Of a stretch of DNA of 64,000 nt, positions 9,975 through 17,788 are shown in pieces. The translations under genes and the position numbers were made by a program. The notes beneath the pieces are model-generated. The model was not told the origin of the DNA. It worked only from the letters and a program-made list of their open reading frames with translations, and did not search any database. This DNA comes from Sporosarcina sp. P32b (GTDB taxonomy: Bacteria > Bacillota > Bacilli > Bacillales_A > Planococcaceae): positions 124,001 to 188,000 of the forward strand of contig NZ_PDZB01000001.1 in assembly GCF_002743335.1 (NCBI RefSeq), written 5' to 3'. Numbering within the stretch: the stretch's first letter is position 1; each line of letters opens with the position of its first letter.

Positions 9975-10733
9975 ATGGAATATGAAATACGGTCAGATAC
10001 AGGACGAAAACGAACTGTCAATGAAGATGAAGCCGCCGTATTCGTTCATTCAGAAATGAAGACGATGCTCGCAGTCATTGCAGACGGAATGGGTGGTCAT
10101 AAGGGCGGAGATTTTGCCAGTGCCACAGCGGTGCGTATGCTAGGTGAGCAATTCATGTCGGCTGATAAAGAAGTAGTAACGGAGCAGGATTGGATTGACT
10201 TGCTGTATGATGCAATCGTCGATATTAATCAGTTTTTGTATATAACCGCCCAAGAAGATGACACGTATAAAGGCATGGGAACTACGCTAGACCTTGCACT
10301 CATTTTGGATGATCACTGTGTAGTTTTTCATGTGGGAGACAGCCGGATTTATCAAGTGACAGGCAAAGCGATTCGTCAAATAACAAAAGACCATTCTTTT
10401 GTGAATGTGCTGATTGATAGCGGGGAAATTACGGAACAGGAAGCCGAAGTGCATCCACAGCGTAATTGGATTATGAAAGCGGTAGGTTCAGAGAAATCCA
10501 TCGTACCTGATCGCTACTCATTTCCATTACCGCCACACTCGTATGTATTACTTTGTACAGATGGTTTGAGCAATAAAATCGAAAAAGAAAAAATGCTCGA
10601 TATTATGTTGAATCAAAGTTCATTAGCCGACAAAGCAGATGAGTTTATCGACTTGGCGAACCAACGTGGTGGAGAAGATAATATTACAGTAATACTACTG
10701 GCTATTCCTGAAATCGAGGTGACTCCCGTATGA
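9975..10733 (+). CDS. prpC: PP2C-type Ser/Thr protein phosphatase
   Basis: 252 residues. It is the Mn/Mg-dependent phosphatase that counters PrkC. PP2C motifs are in order: RTVNEDE with metal-site residues (13-19), DGMGGHKGG (37-45), VGDSRIYQ in the middle, DGLSNK (about 190) and GGEDNIT near the end. ATG 9975 has TGGAGGG upstream. It overlaps prkC by four bases, the standard phosphatase-kinase pair of Firmicutes that responds to cell-wall fragments. Confidence 0.96.
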   Translation: MEYEIRSDTGRKRTVNEDEAAVFVHSEMKTMLAVIADGMGGHKGGDFASATAVRMLGEQFMSADKEVVTEQDWIDLLYDAIVDINQFLYITAQEDDTYKGMGTTLDLALILDDHCVVFHVGDSRIYQVTGKAIRQITKDHSFVNVLIDSGEITEQEAEVHPQRNWIMKAVGSEKSIVPDRYSFPLPPHSYVLLCTDGLSNKIEKEKMLDIMLNQSSLADKADEFIDLANQRGGEDNITVILLAIPEIEVTPV

Positions 10734-12736
10734 TTGGAAAACGAATCGGAAAACGATACGAAATTATTCGGGTGATTGGTGACGGAGGTATGTCCAGAGT
10801 TTATTTGGCGCACGATATTATTCTCGACCGCGATGTAGCGATCAAAGTATTGCATTATGATTTTTCCAATGAAGATGAATTAAAAAAACGATTTCAGCGG
10901 GAAGCACTTTCCGCTACGAGCTTGACACATCCTCATATTGTCAATATTTATGATGTCGGTCAAGAAGATGAGCTCCATTACTTGGTGATGGAATACATAG
11001 CCGGCAAAACATTAAAAGATTACATCCACACTCATGGCGCATTGTTAGCAGAACATGCTGTGTCCATTATGAAGCAGCTTGTATCTGCCATATCACACGC
11101 TCATCATAACGGTATTGTTCATCGTGACATTAAACCTCAAAATGTGTTGATGAACGGTGAGGACGATGTGAAAATAACAGACTTTGGAATTGCAATGGCT
11201 TTGAATTCTACGGTACATACGAAGACGAACTCTGTTATCGGAACTGTCCACTACCTGTCTCCTGAACAAGCTAGGGGCGGTATGGCTACGAAGCGATCAG
11301 ATGTATATTCACTTGGTATCGTATTTTATGAATTACTGACAGGAGAATTGCCATTTTCAGCGGAGACAGCGGTCGCGATCGCGTTGAAGCACTTACAAGA
11401 AGAAACACCATCCGTCCGTGATCAGTATCCTGAAATACCTCAAAGTGTAGAAAATGTCATTCTTAAGGCAACAGCTAAAGATTCTAGCTATCGCTATGCG
11501 ACTGCAGATGATATGTATGATGACTTATTAACCGTTTTATCACCCGAACGATTGAATGAAAGTAAATTTGCCTTGCCGTTTGATGATGATAAGACTATGG
11601 CTATTCCTGCTATTAAAAGTGTTTCGAAATCAGCAATGGCAGAAGAAACTATGAAAATAGCTCCCGTAAAACCTGACCCAGTAGCACCAGTGAAAATTAA
11701 AAAGAAGAAATGGCCATATGTATTGGTTGGAAGCATTCTGTTACTAGTGTTACTGACATTCTTATTGGTTATGATGATGAAACCCAAAGAGATTATCGTA
11801 CCTAAAGTAGTGGGTGAAGAAGAACTTGTCGCTACAGAGATACTTGAAAAAGAGGGCTTTGTCATAGATGAGCGTTTTGAAGAGACATCTGATGAATACA
11901 CCGTAGGACAAGTGATTAAAACAGTACCTCAAGCGGGAAAGAAGCGTAAAGAGGGCGACGGCGTGAAATTATTTATTAGCTCTGGAAAAGATCCTATGGT
12001 GCTTAGTGATTATACGGGGCGTAACTTTGAAGCGACTAAACGCTTTTTAGATGGTTATGGATTTTTACCTATTGAATCAGTCGAAGTCTTTTCTGACGAG
12101 CCAAAAGGAACCATTCTTAGCCAACAACCTGAAGCCGATCAGTCTGTCATTCCTGAAGAAACGGAGTTGATCTTCACAGTAAGTAAAGGCAGAGAGTTGC
12201 AATCACTAGATGATTTATCGGGTATGTCCGCTAAACAACTAGAAGACTATGCGAAGAAATCTGGCCTGAAGATCCACATCGTCAGTGAGGAACATTCGGA
12301 TAAAGTGGATAAAGGATATGTTATTTCTCAGAAGCCTTCTAAAGGAGAAAAAATGGAGAAAGGACAACGTGTGGATGTTGTAGTGTCGAAAGGGCCAGCG
12401 TCCAAGCCGATTAAATTGTTAGTGAAGACAGTGACGATTCCATATAACTATCCAGAAGAGCTGAAAGATGAAAATGTTGAAAATGATGAAGAAGATGAAA
12501 TAGATTCTGAAGGAGATCCGAAACCCGAACCGAAGCTCATTCCTCAGAAAGTACAGATTTATATACAGGATCGTACGCACACGATGAATGATCCTATTGA
12601 GGAATTTGAGATTACTGAAGATACGACACGTAAGCTTACGATCGAACTTCTAGAAGGTGAGCGCGGAGGATATAAAATTATGCGTGATCAAACGGTAATT
12701 GAGGAAGATAAGTTCAACTATACAGATTTAGAATAG
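10730..12736 (+). CDS. prkC: Membrane Ser/Thr protein kinase with PASTA repeats
   Basis: 668 residues. The cytoplasmic Hanks kinase domain has a Gly-rich loop at 17-22, catalytic Lys39 in DVAIK, HRD at 131-133 and DFG at 151-153. A juxtamembrane linker and one transmembrane helix (about 328-350) follow. Outside the cell are three PASTA domains, starting near 355, 423 and 491, and a C-terminal domain as in B. subtilis PrkC. Between the last PASTA and that domain is an acidic linker (about 580-602, mostly Asp/Glu/Asn). PASTA domains bind muropeptides, and the kinase promotes spore germination and controls translation and wall metabolism. Confidence 0.96.
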   Translation: MIGKRIGKRYEIIRVIGDGGMSRVYLAHDIILDRDVAIKVLHYDFSNEDELKKRFQREALSATSLTHPHIVNIYDVGQEDELHYLVMEYIAGKTLKDYIHTHGALLAEHAVSIMKQLVSAISHAHHNGIVHRDIKPQNVLMNGEDDVKITDFGIAMALNSTVHTKTNSVIGTVHYLSPEQARGGMATKRSDVYSLGIVFYELLTGELPFSAETAVAIALKHLQEETPSVRDQYPEIPQSVENVILKATAKDSSYRYATADDMYDDLLTVLSPERLNESKFALPFDDDKTMAIPAIKSVSKSAMAEETMKIAPVKPDPVAPVKIKKKKWPYVLVGSILLLVLLTFLLVMMMKPKEIIVPKVVGEEELVATEILEKEGFVIDERFEETSDEYTVGQVIKTVPQAGKKRKEGDGVKLFISSGKDPMVLSDYTGRNFEATKRFLDGYGFLPIESVEVFSDEPKGTILSQQPEADQSVIPEETELIFTVSKGRELQSLDDLSGMSAKQLEDYAKKSGLKIHIVSEEHSDKVDKGYVISQKPSKGEKMEKGQRVDVVVSKGPASKPIKLLVKTVTIPYNYPEELKDENVENDEEDEIDSEGDPKPEPKLIPQKVQIYIQDRTHTMNDPIEEFEITEDTTRKLTIELLEGERGGYKIMRDQTVIEEDKFNYTDLE

Positions 12737-12748
12737 AGGAGGAGTTCG

Positions 12749-13630
12749 ATGGCTGAAGGCCAAATTCGTAAAGCAATCAGTGGGTTTTATTACGTAGAGC
12801 ATAATGGGAATTTAATTCAATGTAAAAGCCGTGGGGTTTTTCGATTAAAGAAAATTAATCCCTTGGTAGGAGACTTTGTTACGTATGTGCCTGACGGAGC
12901 TAATGATGCGACGATCACAGACGTTCATCATAGGAAGAGTGAGTTAGTCAGACCGCCCATTGCCAATGTAGATCAAGTGTTACTGGTCTTTTCAGTCGTG
13001 GAACCAAATATGAGTCTTCGTTTACTAGACCGATTCTTAACAGTCATTGAATCACATCAGTTAGAACCGATTTTGTATATTTCTAAAGAAGATATTGCCA
13101 ACCCCAAAACACTAGAAGAAAATGAAGTGAATCTTGCATATTATCGACGTATCGGTTATACCGTACTACGTAATGTAGAGAATAAGCATTCATTACTTGA
13201 AACACTTCGCCCATATTTTAGCGGTAAGACTACCGTACTTGCAGGTCAGTCCGGTGTGGGGAAATCCACGTTATTGAATACGATATTACCTGAACTTCAA
13301 CTAAAAACCGGTGTCATCTCGGATGCTCTTGGACGGGGTAAACATACTACACGTCATGTAGAGTTATTAGAAGTGGCGGATGGTTTGGTAGCTGATACAC
13401 CTGGGTTTAGTTCTTTGGATTTCGAACATATCGAAAAAGAAGAACTGCGAGATTATTTTGTGGAGATTTCAGAAGCGGGTACGGATTGTAAATTTAGAGG
13501 ATGTCTTCATCTAAAGGAACCGGGTTGTGCAGTTAAAGCACAAGTGGAAGAAGGAAAGATTTCGGAAGGTCGCTATAAGAACTATTTGCTATTCTTGCAA
13601 GAAATTACGGATAGAAAGCCGAGGTATTGA
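12749..13630 (+). CDS. rsgA: Ribosome small-subunit biogenesis GTPase RsgA
   Basis: 293 residues. It is a circularly permuted GTPase that checks 30S maturation and is a phosphorylation target of PrkC in B. subtilis (CpgA). It has an N-terminal OB fold (about 1-65), G1 GQSGVGKST at 166-174, G3 DTPGF at 216-220, and a zinc site made by Cys247, Cys252, His254 and Cys260. GGAGGAG precedes ATG 12749. It lies 12 bases after prkC. Confidence 0.96.
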   Translation: MAEGQIRKAISGFYYVEHNGNLIQCKSRGVFRLKKINPLVGDFVTYVPDGANDATITDVHHRKSELVRPPIANVDQVLLVFSVVEPNMSLRLLDRFLTVIESHQLEPILYISKEDIANPKTLEENEVNLAYYRRIGYTVLRNVENKHSLLETLRPYFSGKTTVLAGQSGVGKSTLLNTILPELQLKTGVISDALGRGKHTTRHVELLEVADGLVADTPGFSSLDFEHIEKEELRDYFVEISEAGTDCKFRGCLHLKEPGCAVKAQVEEGKISEGRYKNYLLFLQEITDRKPRY

Positions 13631-13632
13631 TT

Positions 13633-14301
13633 ATGATTAAAATTGCCCCATCTATTTTAGCAGCAGACTTTGCAAGACTTGGTGAAGAAGTGAAAGAAGT
13701 AGAGAAAGCAGGAGCTGAATTAATTCACATCGATGTAATGGACGGACATTTCGTACCAAATATCACAATGGGCCCCATTGTCGTCGAAGCGTTGCGTCCT
13801 TTGACGGAGTTACCGCTTGATGTCCATTTGATGATTGAGAATCCAGACGCTTATATCGAGGACTTTGCGACAGCGGGTGCGGATTATATTACTGTACACG
13901 TAGAAGCATGCCGGCATTTGCATAGAACATTGCAATTGATCAAATCGACGGGTGCTAAACCAGGAGTTGTATTGAATCCTCATACACCGATTGAGCAAAT
14001 CATGCATGTCCTTGAAGATATCGATATGGTGCTGTTCATGACAGTCAATCCAGGTTTTGGTGGACAGTCGTTTATTCATTCGGTCCTACCGAAAGTGAAG
14101 CAACTCTCTGATATTATTAAACAACGAAATTTATCTATTGAAATCGAAATAGATGGCGGTATTAACGAAGAAACGATCAAACCTTGTGTGGAAGCAGGTG
14201 CGACGATTTTTGTTGCAGGCTCCGCGATTTATGGTAAAGAAGACCGTGCCAAAGCACTTCAAGCTATTAAATTAGCTGGTGAAAGTGTGATGGCGAAATG
14301 A
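13633..14301 (+). CDS. rpe: Ribulose-phosphate 3-epimerase
   Basis: 222 residues from ATG 13633. A TTG at 13627 would add two residues, but the GAGG at 13621-13624 is spaced for the ATG. The enzyme interconverts ribulose-5-P and xylulose-5-P in the pentose phosphate pathway. TIM-barrel motifs are present: HIDVMDGHFVPNITMGP near the N-terminus, DVHLMIENP, TVNPGFGGQSF and the phosphate-binding DGGI with a later GSAIYG. It overlaps thiN by four bases. Confidence 0.95.
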   Translation: MIKIAPSILAADFARLGEEVKEVEKAGAELIHIDVMDGHFVPNITMGPIVVEALRPLTELPLDVHLMIENPDAYIEDFATAGADYITVHVEACRHLHRTLQLIKSTGAKPGVVLNPHTPIEQIMHVLEDIDMVLFMTVNPGFGGQSFIHSVLPKVKQLSDIIKQRNLSIEIEIDGGINEETIKPCVEAGATIFVAGSAIYGKEDRAKALQAIKLAGESVMAK

Positions 14302-14951
14302 AATATGCTATCGTGTGTGCAGCAGGCCCTATAGAAGAAGTGGTTGACTTAGCTGAATATGATCAAGAAGATACCGTGTATATCGGTGTAGACCGTGGTG
14401 CGTTGTATTTATTGGAAAAGGGAATTCAGCCCAACGAAGCAGTTGGCGATTTTGATTCTGTGACGGAAGAGCAGTTTAAGCAGATCAACACGAACGTAGA
14501 AATTGTCCATCGTGCGAATGAAGATAAAGATGAGACAGACACAGAACTGGCTGTGCAGCGAGCGCTAGCATATGAACCCGATTACATTGTCTTGACTGGT
14601 GTGACGGGTGGTCGCTTGGATCACTTACAGTCTGCTTTGCATTTATTGTATCGCATGCAAGCAGAAAATCGTAAAGTGAAATTCAAGATACACAATACGA
14701 CGAATGATATCCGTGTCATGCTACCTGGTGTGAGACGAGTTAAGAAAGATTCACGCTATCCGTATACTTCTTTTTTCTCGTTTGGCCCCGTCGTAACAGG
14801 GTTGACGTTGACAGGATTTAAATACGAAACGGTAAATGAGCGATTAGAAATTGGTGTAACTCGTTTTACAAGTAATGAAACAGTGGCGGATGTTTGTACT
14901 ATCTCTTTCCGTGAGGGCATATGCTTAATGGTAAGGAGTTCAGATTCCTGA
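14298..14951 (+). CDS. thiN: Thiamine pyrophosphokinase
   Basis: 217 residues. It transfers pyrophosphate from ATP to thiamine, making the cofactor TPP directly. The N-terminal domain has GVDRGALYLLEKGIQP and the metal-binding DFDSV; DETDTELAVQ and TGVTGGRLDH follow; the C-terminal beta-sandwich has the FFSFGPVV and LTLTGFKY segments that bind thiamine. Together with rpe it fills the same slot as in B. subtilis (yloS). Its stop lies 15 bases before spoVM. Confidence 0.94.
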   Translation: MKYAIVCAAGPIEEVVDLAEYDQEDTVYIGVDRGALYLLEKGIQPNEAVGDFDSVTEEQFKQINTNVEIVHRANEDKDETDTELAVQRALAYEPDYIVLTGVTGGRLDHLQSALHLLYRMQAENRKVKFKIHNTTNDIRVMLPGVRRVKKDSRYPYTSFFSFGPVVTGLTLTGFKYETVNERLEIGVTRFTSNETVADVCTISFREGICLMVRSSDS

Positions 14952-14966
14952 AAGGAGTTGGGGGAT

Positions 14967-15128
14967 TTGCGAGTATACACATTCACGCTTCCGAAGTTTG
15001 TCAGTAACATTGTGAGAAAGTGCGCAGTAGCTTTTCAAAAGGATGGCCGTACTAAATCAACCGTTGCTGCCAATCCAAAAGCCGCCAAGACAAAAAAACG
15101 CAAAAAAGAAAAATCACAAAGCGCCTAA
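14967..15128 (+). CDS. spoVM: SpoVM-like stage V sporulation peptide with C-terminal extension
   Basis: 53 residues from a TTG start at 14967, with AAGGAG nine bases upstream. Residues 1-26 align without gaps to the 26-residue B. subtilis SpoVM: Tyr4, LPKF with the key Pro9 (8-11), IVR at 15-17, and Phe23 and Lys25-Asp26 at the point where the B. subtilis peptide ends. SpoVM is an amphipathic peptide that marks the convex forespore surface and anchors SpoIVA at the start of coat assembly. Here the frame runs on for 27 residues, very rich in Lys, Ala and Ser. The last codons lie in the stem of the following terminator. Location after thiN and before rpmB matches B. subtilis. Confidence 0.85.
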   Translation: MRVYTFTLPKFVSNIVRKCAVAFQKDGRTKSTVAANPKAAKTKKRKKEKSQSA

Positions 15129-15151
15129 GAAGGTGCTTTGTGTTTTTTTTT
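15115..15151 (+). terminator. Intrinsic terminator of the coaBC-spoVM run
   Basis: CACAAAGCGCC (15115-15125) pairs with GGTGCTTTGTG (15132-15142), followed by nine T. The left arm overlaps the last codons of spoVM. Confidence 0.9.
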
Positions 15152-15165
15152 GATTTTACATAAGC

Positions 15166-15216
15166 AAAAAAGCACTGGTGATTCCTCGACCATTTGTCGA
15201 GGTTAACCGGTGCTTT
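15166..15216 (-). terminator. Intrinsic terminator of rpmB
   Basis: On the - strand: AAAGCACCGGT, an inner CCTCGAC / GTCGAGG hairpin, then ACC-A-GTGCTTTTTT. The two nested stems lie 13 bases after the rpmB stop. Confidence 0.85.
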
Positions 15217-15229
15217 CAGCTTTTAATCA

Positions 15230-15418
15230 TTATACTCGTTGTACTTTGCCTGATTTTAAAGCTCTTGCAGATACCCAAACGCGTTTAGGTTTGCCGTCGA
15301 TTAGGATTCTAACTTTTTGAAGGTTAGCGCCCCAAGTGCGCTTGCTAGAGTTCAAAGCGTGAGAACGAGTGTTTCCAGAACGAGCTTTACGTCCAGTAAT
15401 AACACATTGTTTAGCCAT
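15230..15418 (-). CDS. rpmB: 50S ribosomal protein L28
   Basis: 62 residues, the usual length. It starts [20 protein letters not shown] and has the [14 protein letters not shown] core of L28, with no zinc CxxC pairs (the zinc-free form). AGGAGGAAC lies upstream on the - strand. It is the only ribosomal gene here on the minus strand, between spoVM and yloU exactly as in B. subtilis. A leader hairpin and a palindrome in the promoter spacer are listed separately. Confidence 0.97.
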   Translation of the reverse strand: MAKQCVITGRKARSGNTRSHALNSSKRTWGANLQKVRILIDGKPKRVWVSARALKSGKVQRV

Positions 15419-15431
15419 TTTAGTTCCTCCT

Positions 15432-15454
15432 CGTGAATTATTTAGCGATTCACG
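15432..15454 (-). promoter_or_regulatory. Hairpin in rpmB leader next to the Shine-Dalgarno
   Basis: CGTGAAT and ATTCACG (seven pairs, 9-base loop) end directly at the AGGAGG of rpmB on the - strand. The position would let the hairpin affect ribosome access. No function is known to me. Confidence 0.4.
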
Positions 15455-15475
15455 TTACAATTCGCATACCATAGT

Positions 15476-15504
15476 ACTTTATCATAAGCATCGAGTCGAT
15501 GCAA
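15476..15504 (-). promoter_or_regulatory. Candidate rpmB promoter containing a palindrome
   Basis: On the - strand TTGCAT (15504-15499), a 17-base spacer and TAAAGT (15481-15476). A 15-base perfect palindrome GCATCGA-G-TCGATGC (15488-15502) covers the spacer and part of the -35, a position typical of an operator. Confidence 0.45.
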
Positions 15505-15565
15505 CATTTTATTTTGATACTCTCAAGGTTTTTTCCTTTACACTATATTTTAAGGGTTTCAATAC

Positions 15566-15593
15566 TTTCATTCCTGATGAATTACCGTATAAT
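15566..15593 (+). promoter_or_regulatory. Candidate promoter for yloU-fakA
   Basis: A perfect TATAAT lies at 15588-15593, with only a weak -35 (TTTCAT, 15566-15571, 16-base spacer). It lies 40 bases before the yloU start. Confidence 0.4.
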
Positions 15594-15632
15594 GTACGTA
15601 TGATGTGTCTAGAGATGGGGAGGAGAAGAGGA

Positions 15633-15995
15633 ATGTCAATCGAACTGAAAAATGAGCATGGTACGATAGATATTACAAATGATGTAATTGCGCAAGTGGT
15701 TGGAGAGGCTGCGGTCGAATGTTATGGAATTGTGGGTATGGCTTCCCAACACCAAATTCGCGATGGTCTTACAGAAATTCTTCGCAAAGAAAACTTTTCC
15801 CGTGGCGTAATTGTACGTAACGAAGGCGATGCATTCCATATCGATATTTACGTCATCATGAGCTATGGCACGAAAATTACTGAAGTCGCCTATCAAGTAC
15901 AATCAAAAGTGCAATATATAGTGAAAACGACATTGGGGCTATCAGTGAGTTCTATAAATATTTTTGTTCAGGGTGTTCGTGTAACGAACGTGTAA
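15633..15995 (+). CDS. yloU: Asp23/YloU family envelope stress protein
   Basis: 120 residues from ATG 15633, preceded by GGGGAGGAG. The open frame extends further upstream across the rpmB region, but the family begins at this MSIEL. Family features are clear: DVIAQVVGEAAVECYGIVGM, DGLTEILRKENFSRGV and a C-terminal VNIFVQGV-like stretch (SINIFVQGVRVTNV). Asp23/YloU proteins act in cell-envelope homeostasis; the exact role of YloU is not known. fakA follows after 18 bases. Confidence 0.93.
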   Translation: MSIELKNEHGTIDITNDVIAQVVGEAAVECYGIVGMASQHQIRDGLTEILRKENFSRGVIVRNEGDAFHIDIYVIMSYGTKITEVAYQVQSKVQYIVKTTLGLSVSSINIFVQGVRVTNV

Positions 15996-16013
15996 AAGGA
16001 GGCCTTTTAGTCA

Positions 16014-17669
16014 ATGAGTTCAATCAATGGATTGCAATTTGCGAAGATGGTAGAAATGGGTTCGCATCATCTTCATCAAAATGCGGATTATGTGGATTCT
16101 TTAAATGTATTCCCGGTGCCAGATGGCGATACGGGAACGAATATGAATTTATCCATGACATCCGGTGCGAAAGAAACAGAAAGAAATGCTCAGGAACATA
16201 TCGGTTTGACGGCACAGGCATTTTCAAAAGGGTTGCTTATGGGTGCTCGTGGAAATTCTGGTGTAATTTTATCTCAGTTATTCAGAGGGTTCAGCAAGCA
16301 AATTGAGAATGAGGCGGAAGTAAACGTAAAGCAATTTGCGGAAGCACTTAAATATGGTGTGGATACAGCCTATAAAGCTGTTATGAAACCTGTAGAAGGA
16401 ACCATTTTGACAGTCGCCAAAGATGCAGCAAACGCGGCAGTTGAGCATATAGAAGATTCATCGGATTTAACAGCACTACTAGAAATTATTGTGGAAGAGG
16501 CTAAAGCTTCGCTGAAACGGACACCTGATCTATTGCCTGTGTTAAAAGAAGTGGGAGTAGTAGACAGTGGTGGACAAGGTCTCGTTTACGTATATGAAGG
16601 ATTTTTGGCATGCCTAAAAGGTGAAGACTTACCTGAGAAGGTAGTCATGCACTCAATGGATGACTTAGTTATGACAGAGCACCACCGCAGTATACAAGGA
16701 TTCATGAACTCAGAAGACATCGAGTTCGGCTACTGTACGGAATTCATGGTCAAATTGGATTCGGCTAAGTTGCTCGGTAAACCATTTGATGAGGCTATAT
16801 TCCGTCAAGATCTAAGCGAACTAGGTGACTCACTGCTTGTCATTTCGGATGATGAAGTAGTAAAAGTACATATTCACACGGAAGAACCTGGAGATGCTTT
16901 ATCTTACGGGCAGAAGTATGGTTCATTGACGAAGATGAAGATCGATAATATGCGTGAACAACATAGTGATATTATGGATCGAGATGAAGCGTCAATTTCG
17001 AAACCAGTCCAGCATAAATACGCGATCGTAACGGTCTCGATGGGCGAAGGAATTGCAGAACTTCTAAAAAGTATCGGAGCATCTGCCGTGATCGAGGGCG
17101 GACAAACGATGAATCCTTCTACGGAGGATATAGTTAAAGCAATTCAAGAGATCGGTGCAGAAAAAGTTTTGATCTTGCCGAATAATAAAAACATCATCAT
17201 GGCTGCTGAACAAGCGGCTGAAGTGTTGGAGATTGAAGCTGCAGTCGTAGCAACGAAATCCGTACCGGAAGGCTTAGCGGCTATTTTGGCATTCAACCCT
17301 GAAGCAACGGTAGAAAAGAATGCCAAAGCAATGTTACAAGCGGCATCTGTTATTAAAACCGGTCAAGTCACTTATGCTGTTCGTGATACATCGATTGATG
17401 GTGTAACGATCCGTAAAGACGACTTCATGGGAATCGCACAAGGGAAAATCACTAGCTCCGAATCTTCATTGGAAGGCGTGACGAAGAACCTCATTTCTTC
17501 TATGATTGATGAAGAAGATGAGATCGTCACAATTATTTATGGTGAAGATGTAACCGCTGAAGAAGCAGAAAAGATTAGTGGTTATATCGAGGAACAATTC
17601 GAGCATGTGGATATAGAATTGTATGCTGGTAAACAACCGCTCTATCCTTATATTATCTCTGTTGAATAA
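16014..17669 (+). CDS. fakA: Fatty acid kinase catalytic subunit FakA (YloV)
   Basis: 551 residues. The N-terminal DhaL/DAK2-like ATP-binding domain shows NVFPVPDGDTGTNMNLSM (about 26-44, metal-binding aspartates) and GARGNSGVILSQ. A middle domain and a C-terminal DegV-like domain follow. FakA phosphorylates exogenous fatty acids bound to FakB, feeding acyl-phosphate to PlsY and PlsX; plsX lies a few kb downstream. AAAGGAGG lies upstream. In B. subtilis sdaAB-sdaAA follow this gene; here recG comes next. Confidence 0.93.
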   Translation: MSSINGLQFAKMVEMGSHHLHQNADYVDSLNVFPVPDGDTGTNMNLSMTSGAKETERNAQEHIGLTAQAFSKGLLMGARGNSGVILSQLFRGFSKQIENEAEVNVKQFAEALKYGVDTAYKAVMKPVEGTILTVAKDAANAAVEHIEDSSDLTALLEIIVEEAKASLKRTPDLLPVLKEVGVVDSGGQGLVYVYEGFLACLKGEDLPEKVVMHSMDDLVMTEHHRSIQGFMNSEDIEFGYCTEFMVKLDSAKLLGKPFDEAIFRQDLSELGDSLLVISDDEVVKVHIHTEEPGDALSYGQKYGSLTKMKIDNMREQHSDIMDRDEASISKPVQHKYAIVTVSMGEGIAELLKSIGASAVIEGGQTMNPSTEDIVKAIQEIGAEKVLILPNNKNIIMAAEQAAEVLEIEAAVVATKSVPEGLAAILAFNPEATVEKNAKAMLQAASVIKTGQVTYAVRDTSIDGVTIRKDDFMGIAQGKITSSESSLEGVTKNLISSMIDEEDEIVTIIYGEDVTAEEAEKISGYIEEQFEHVDIELYAGKQPLYPYIISVE

Positions 17670-17677
17670 AATACATT

Positions 17678-17713
17678 ACGTTGTCCTGTAAGTAGGGACA
17701 ACGTTTTTATTTT
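17678..17713 (+). terminator. Intrinsic terminator after fakA
   Basis: ACGTTGTCC (17678-17686) pairs with GGGACAACGT (17695-17704), followed by TTTTATTTT. Confidence 0.85.
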
Positions 17714-17788
17714 CCTGTCTTTTCATGGTAAACTGAAAAGAAGAACATTCGTTTTCTAACCAGGTTATAGAAAGGAGGTAATATTCAC

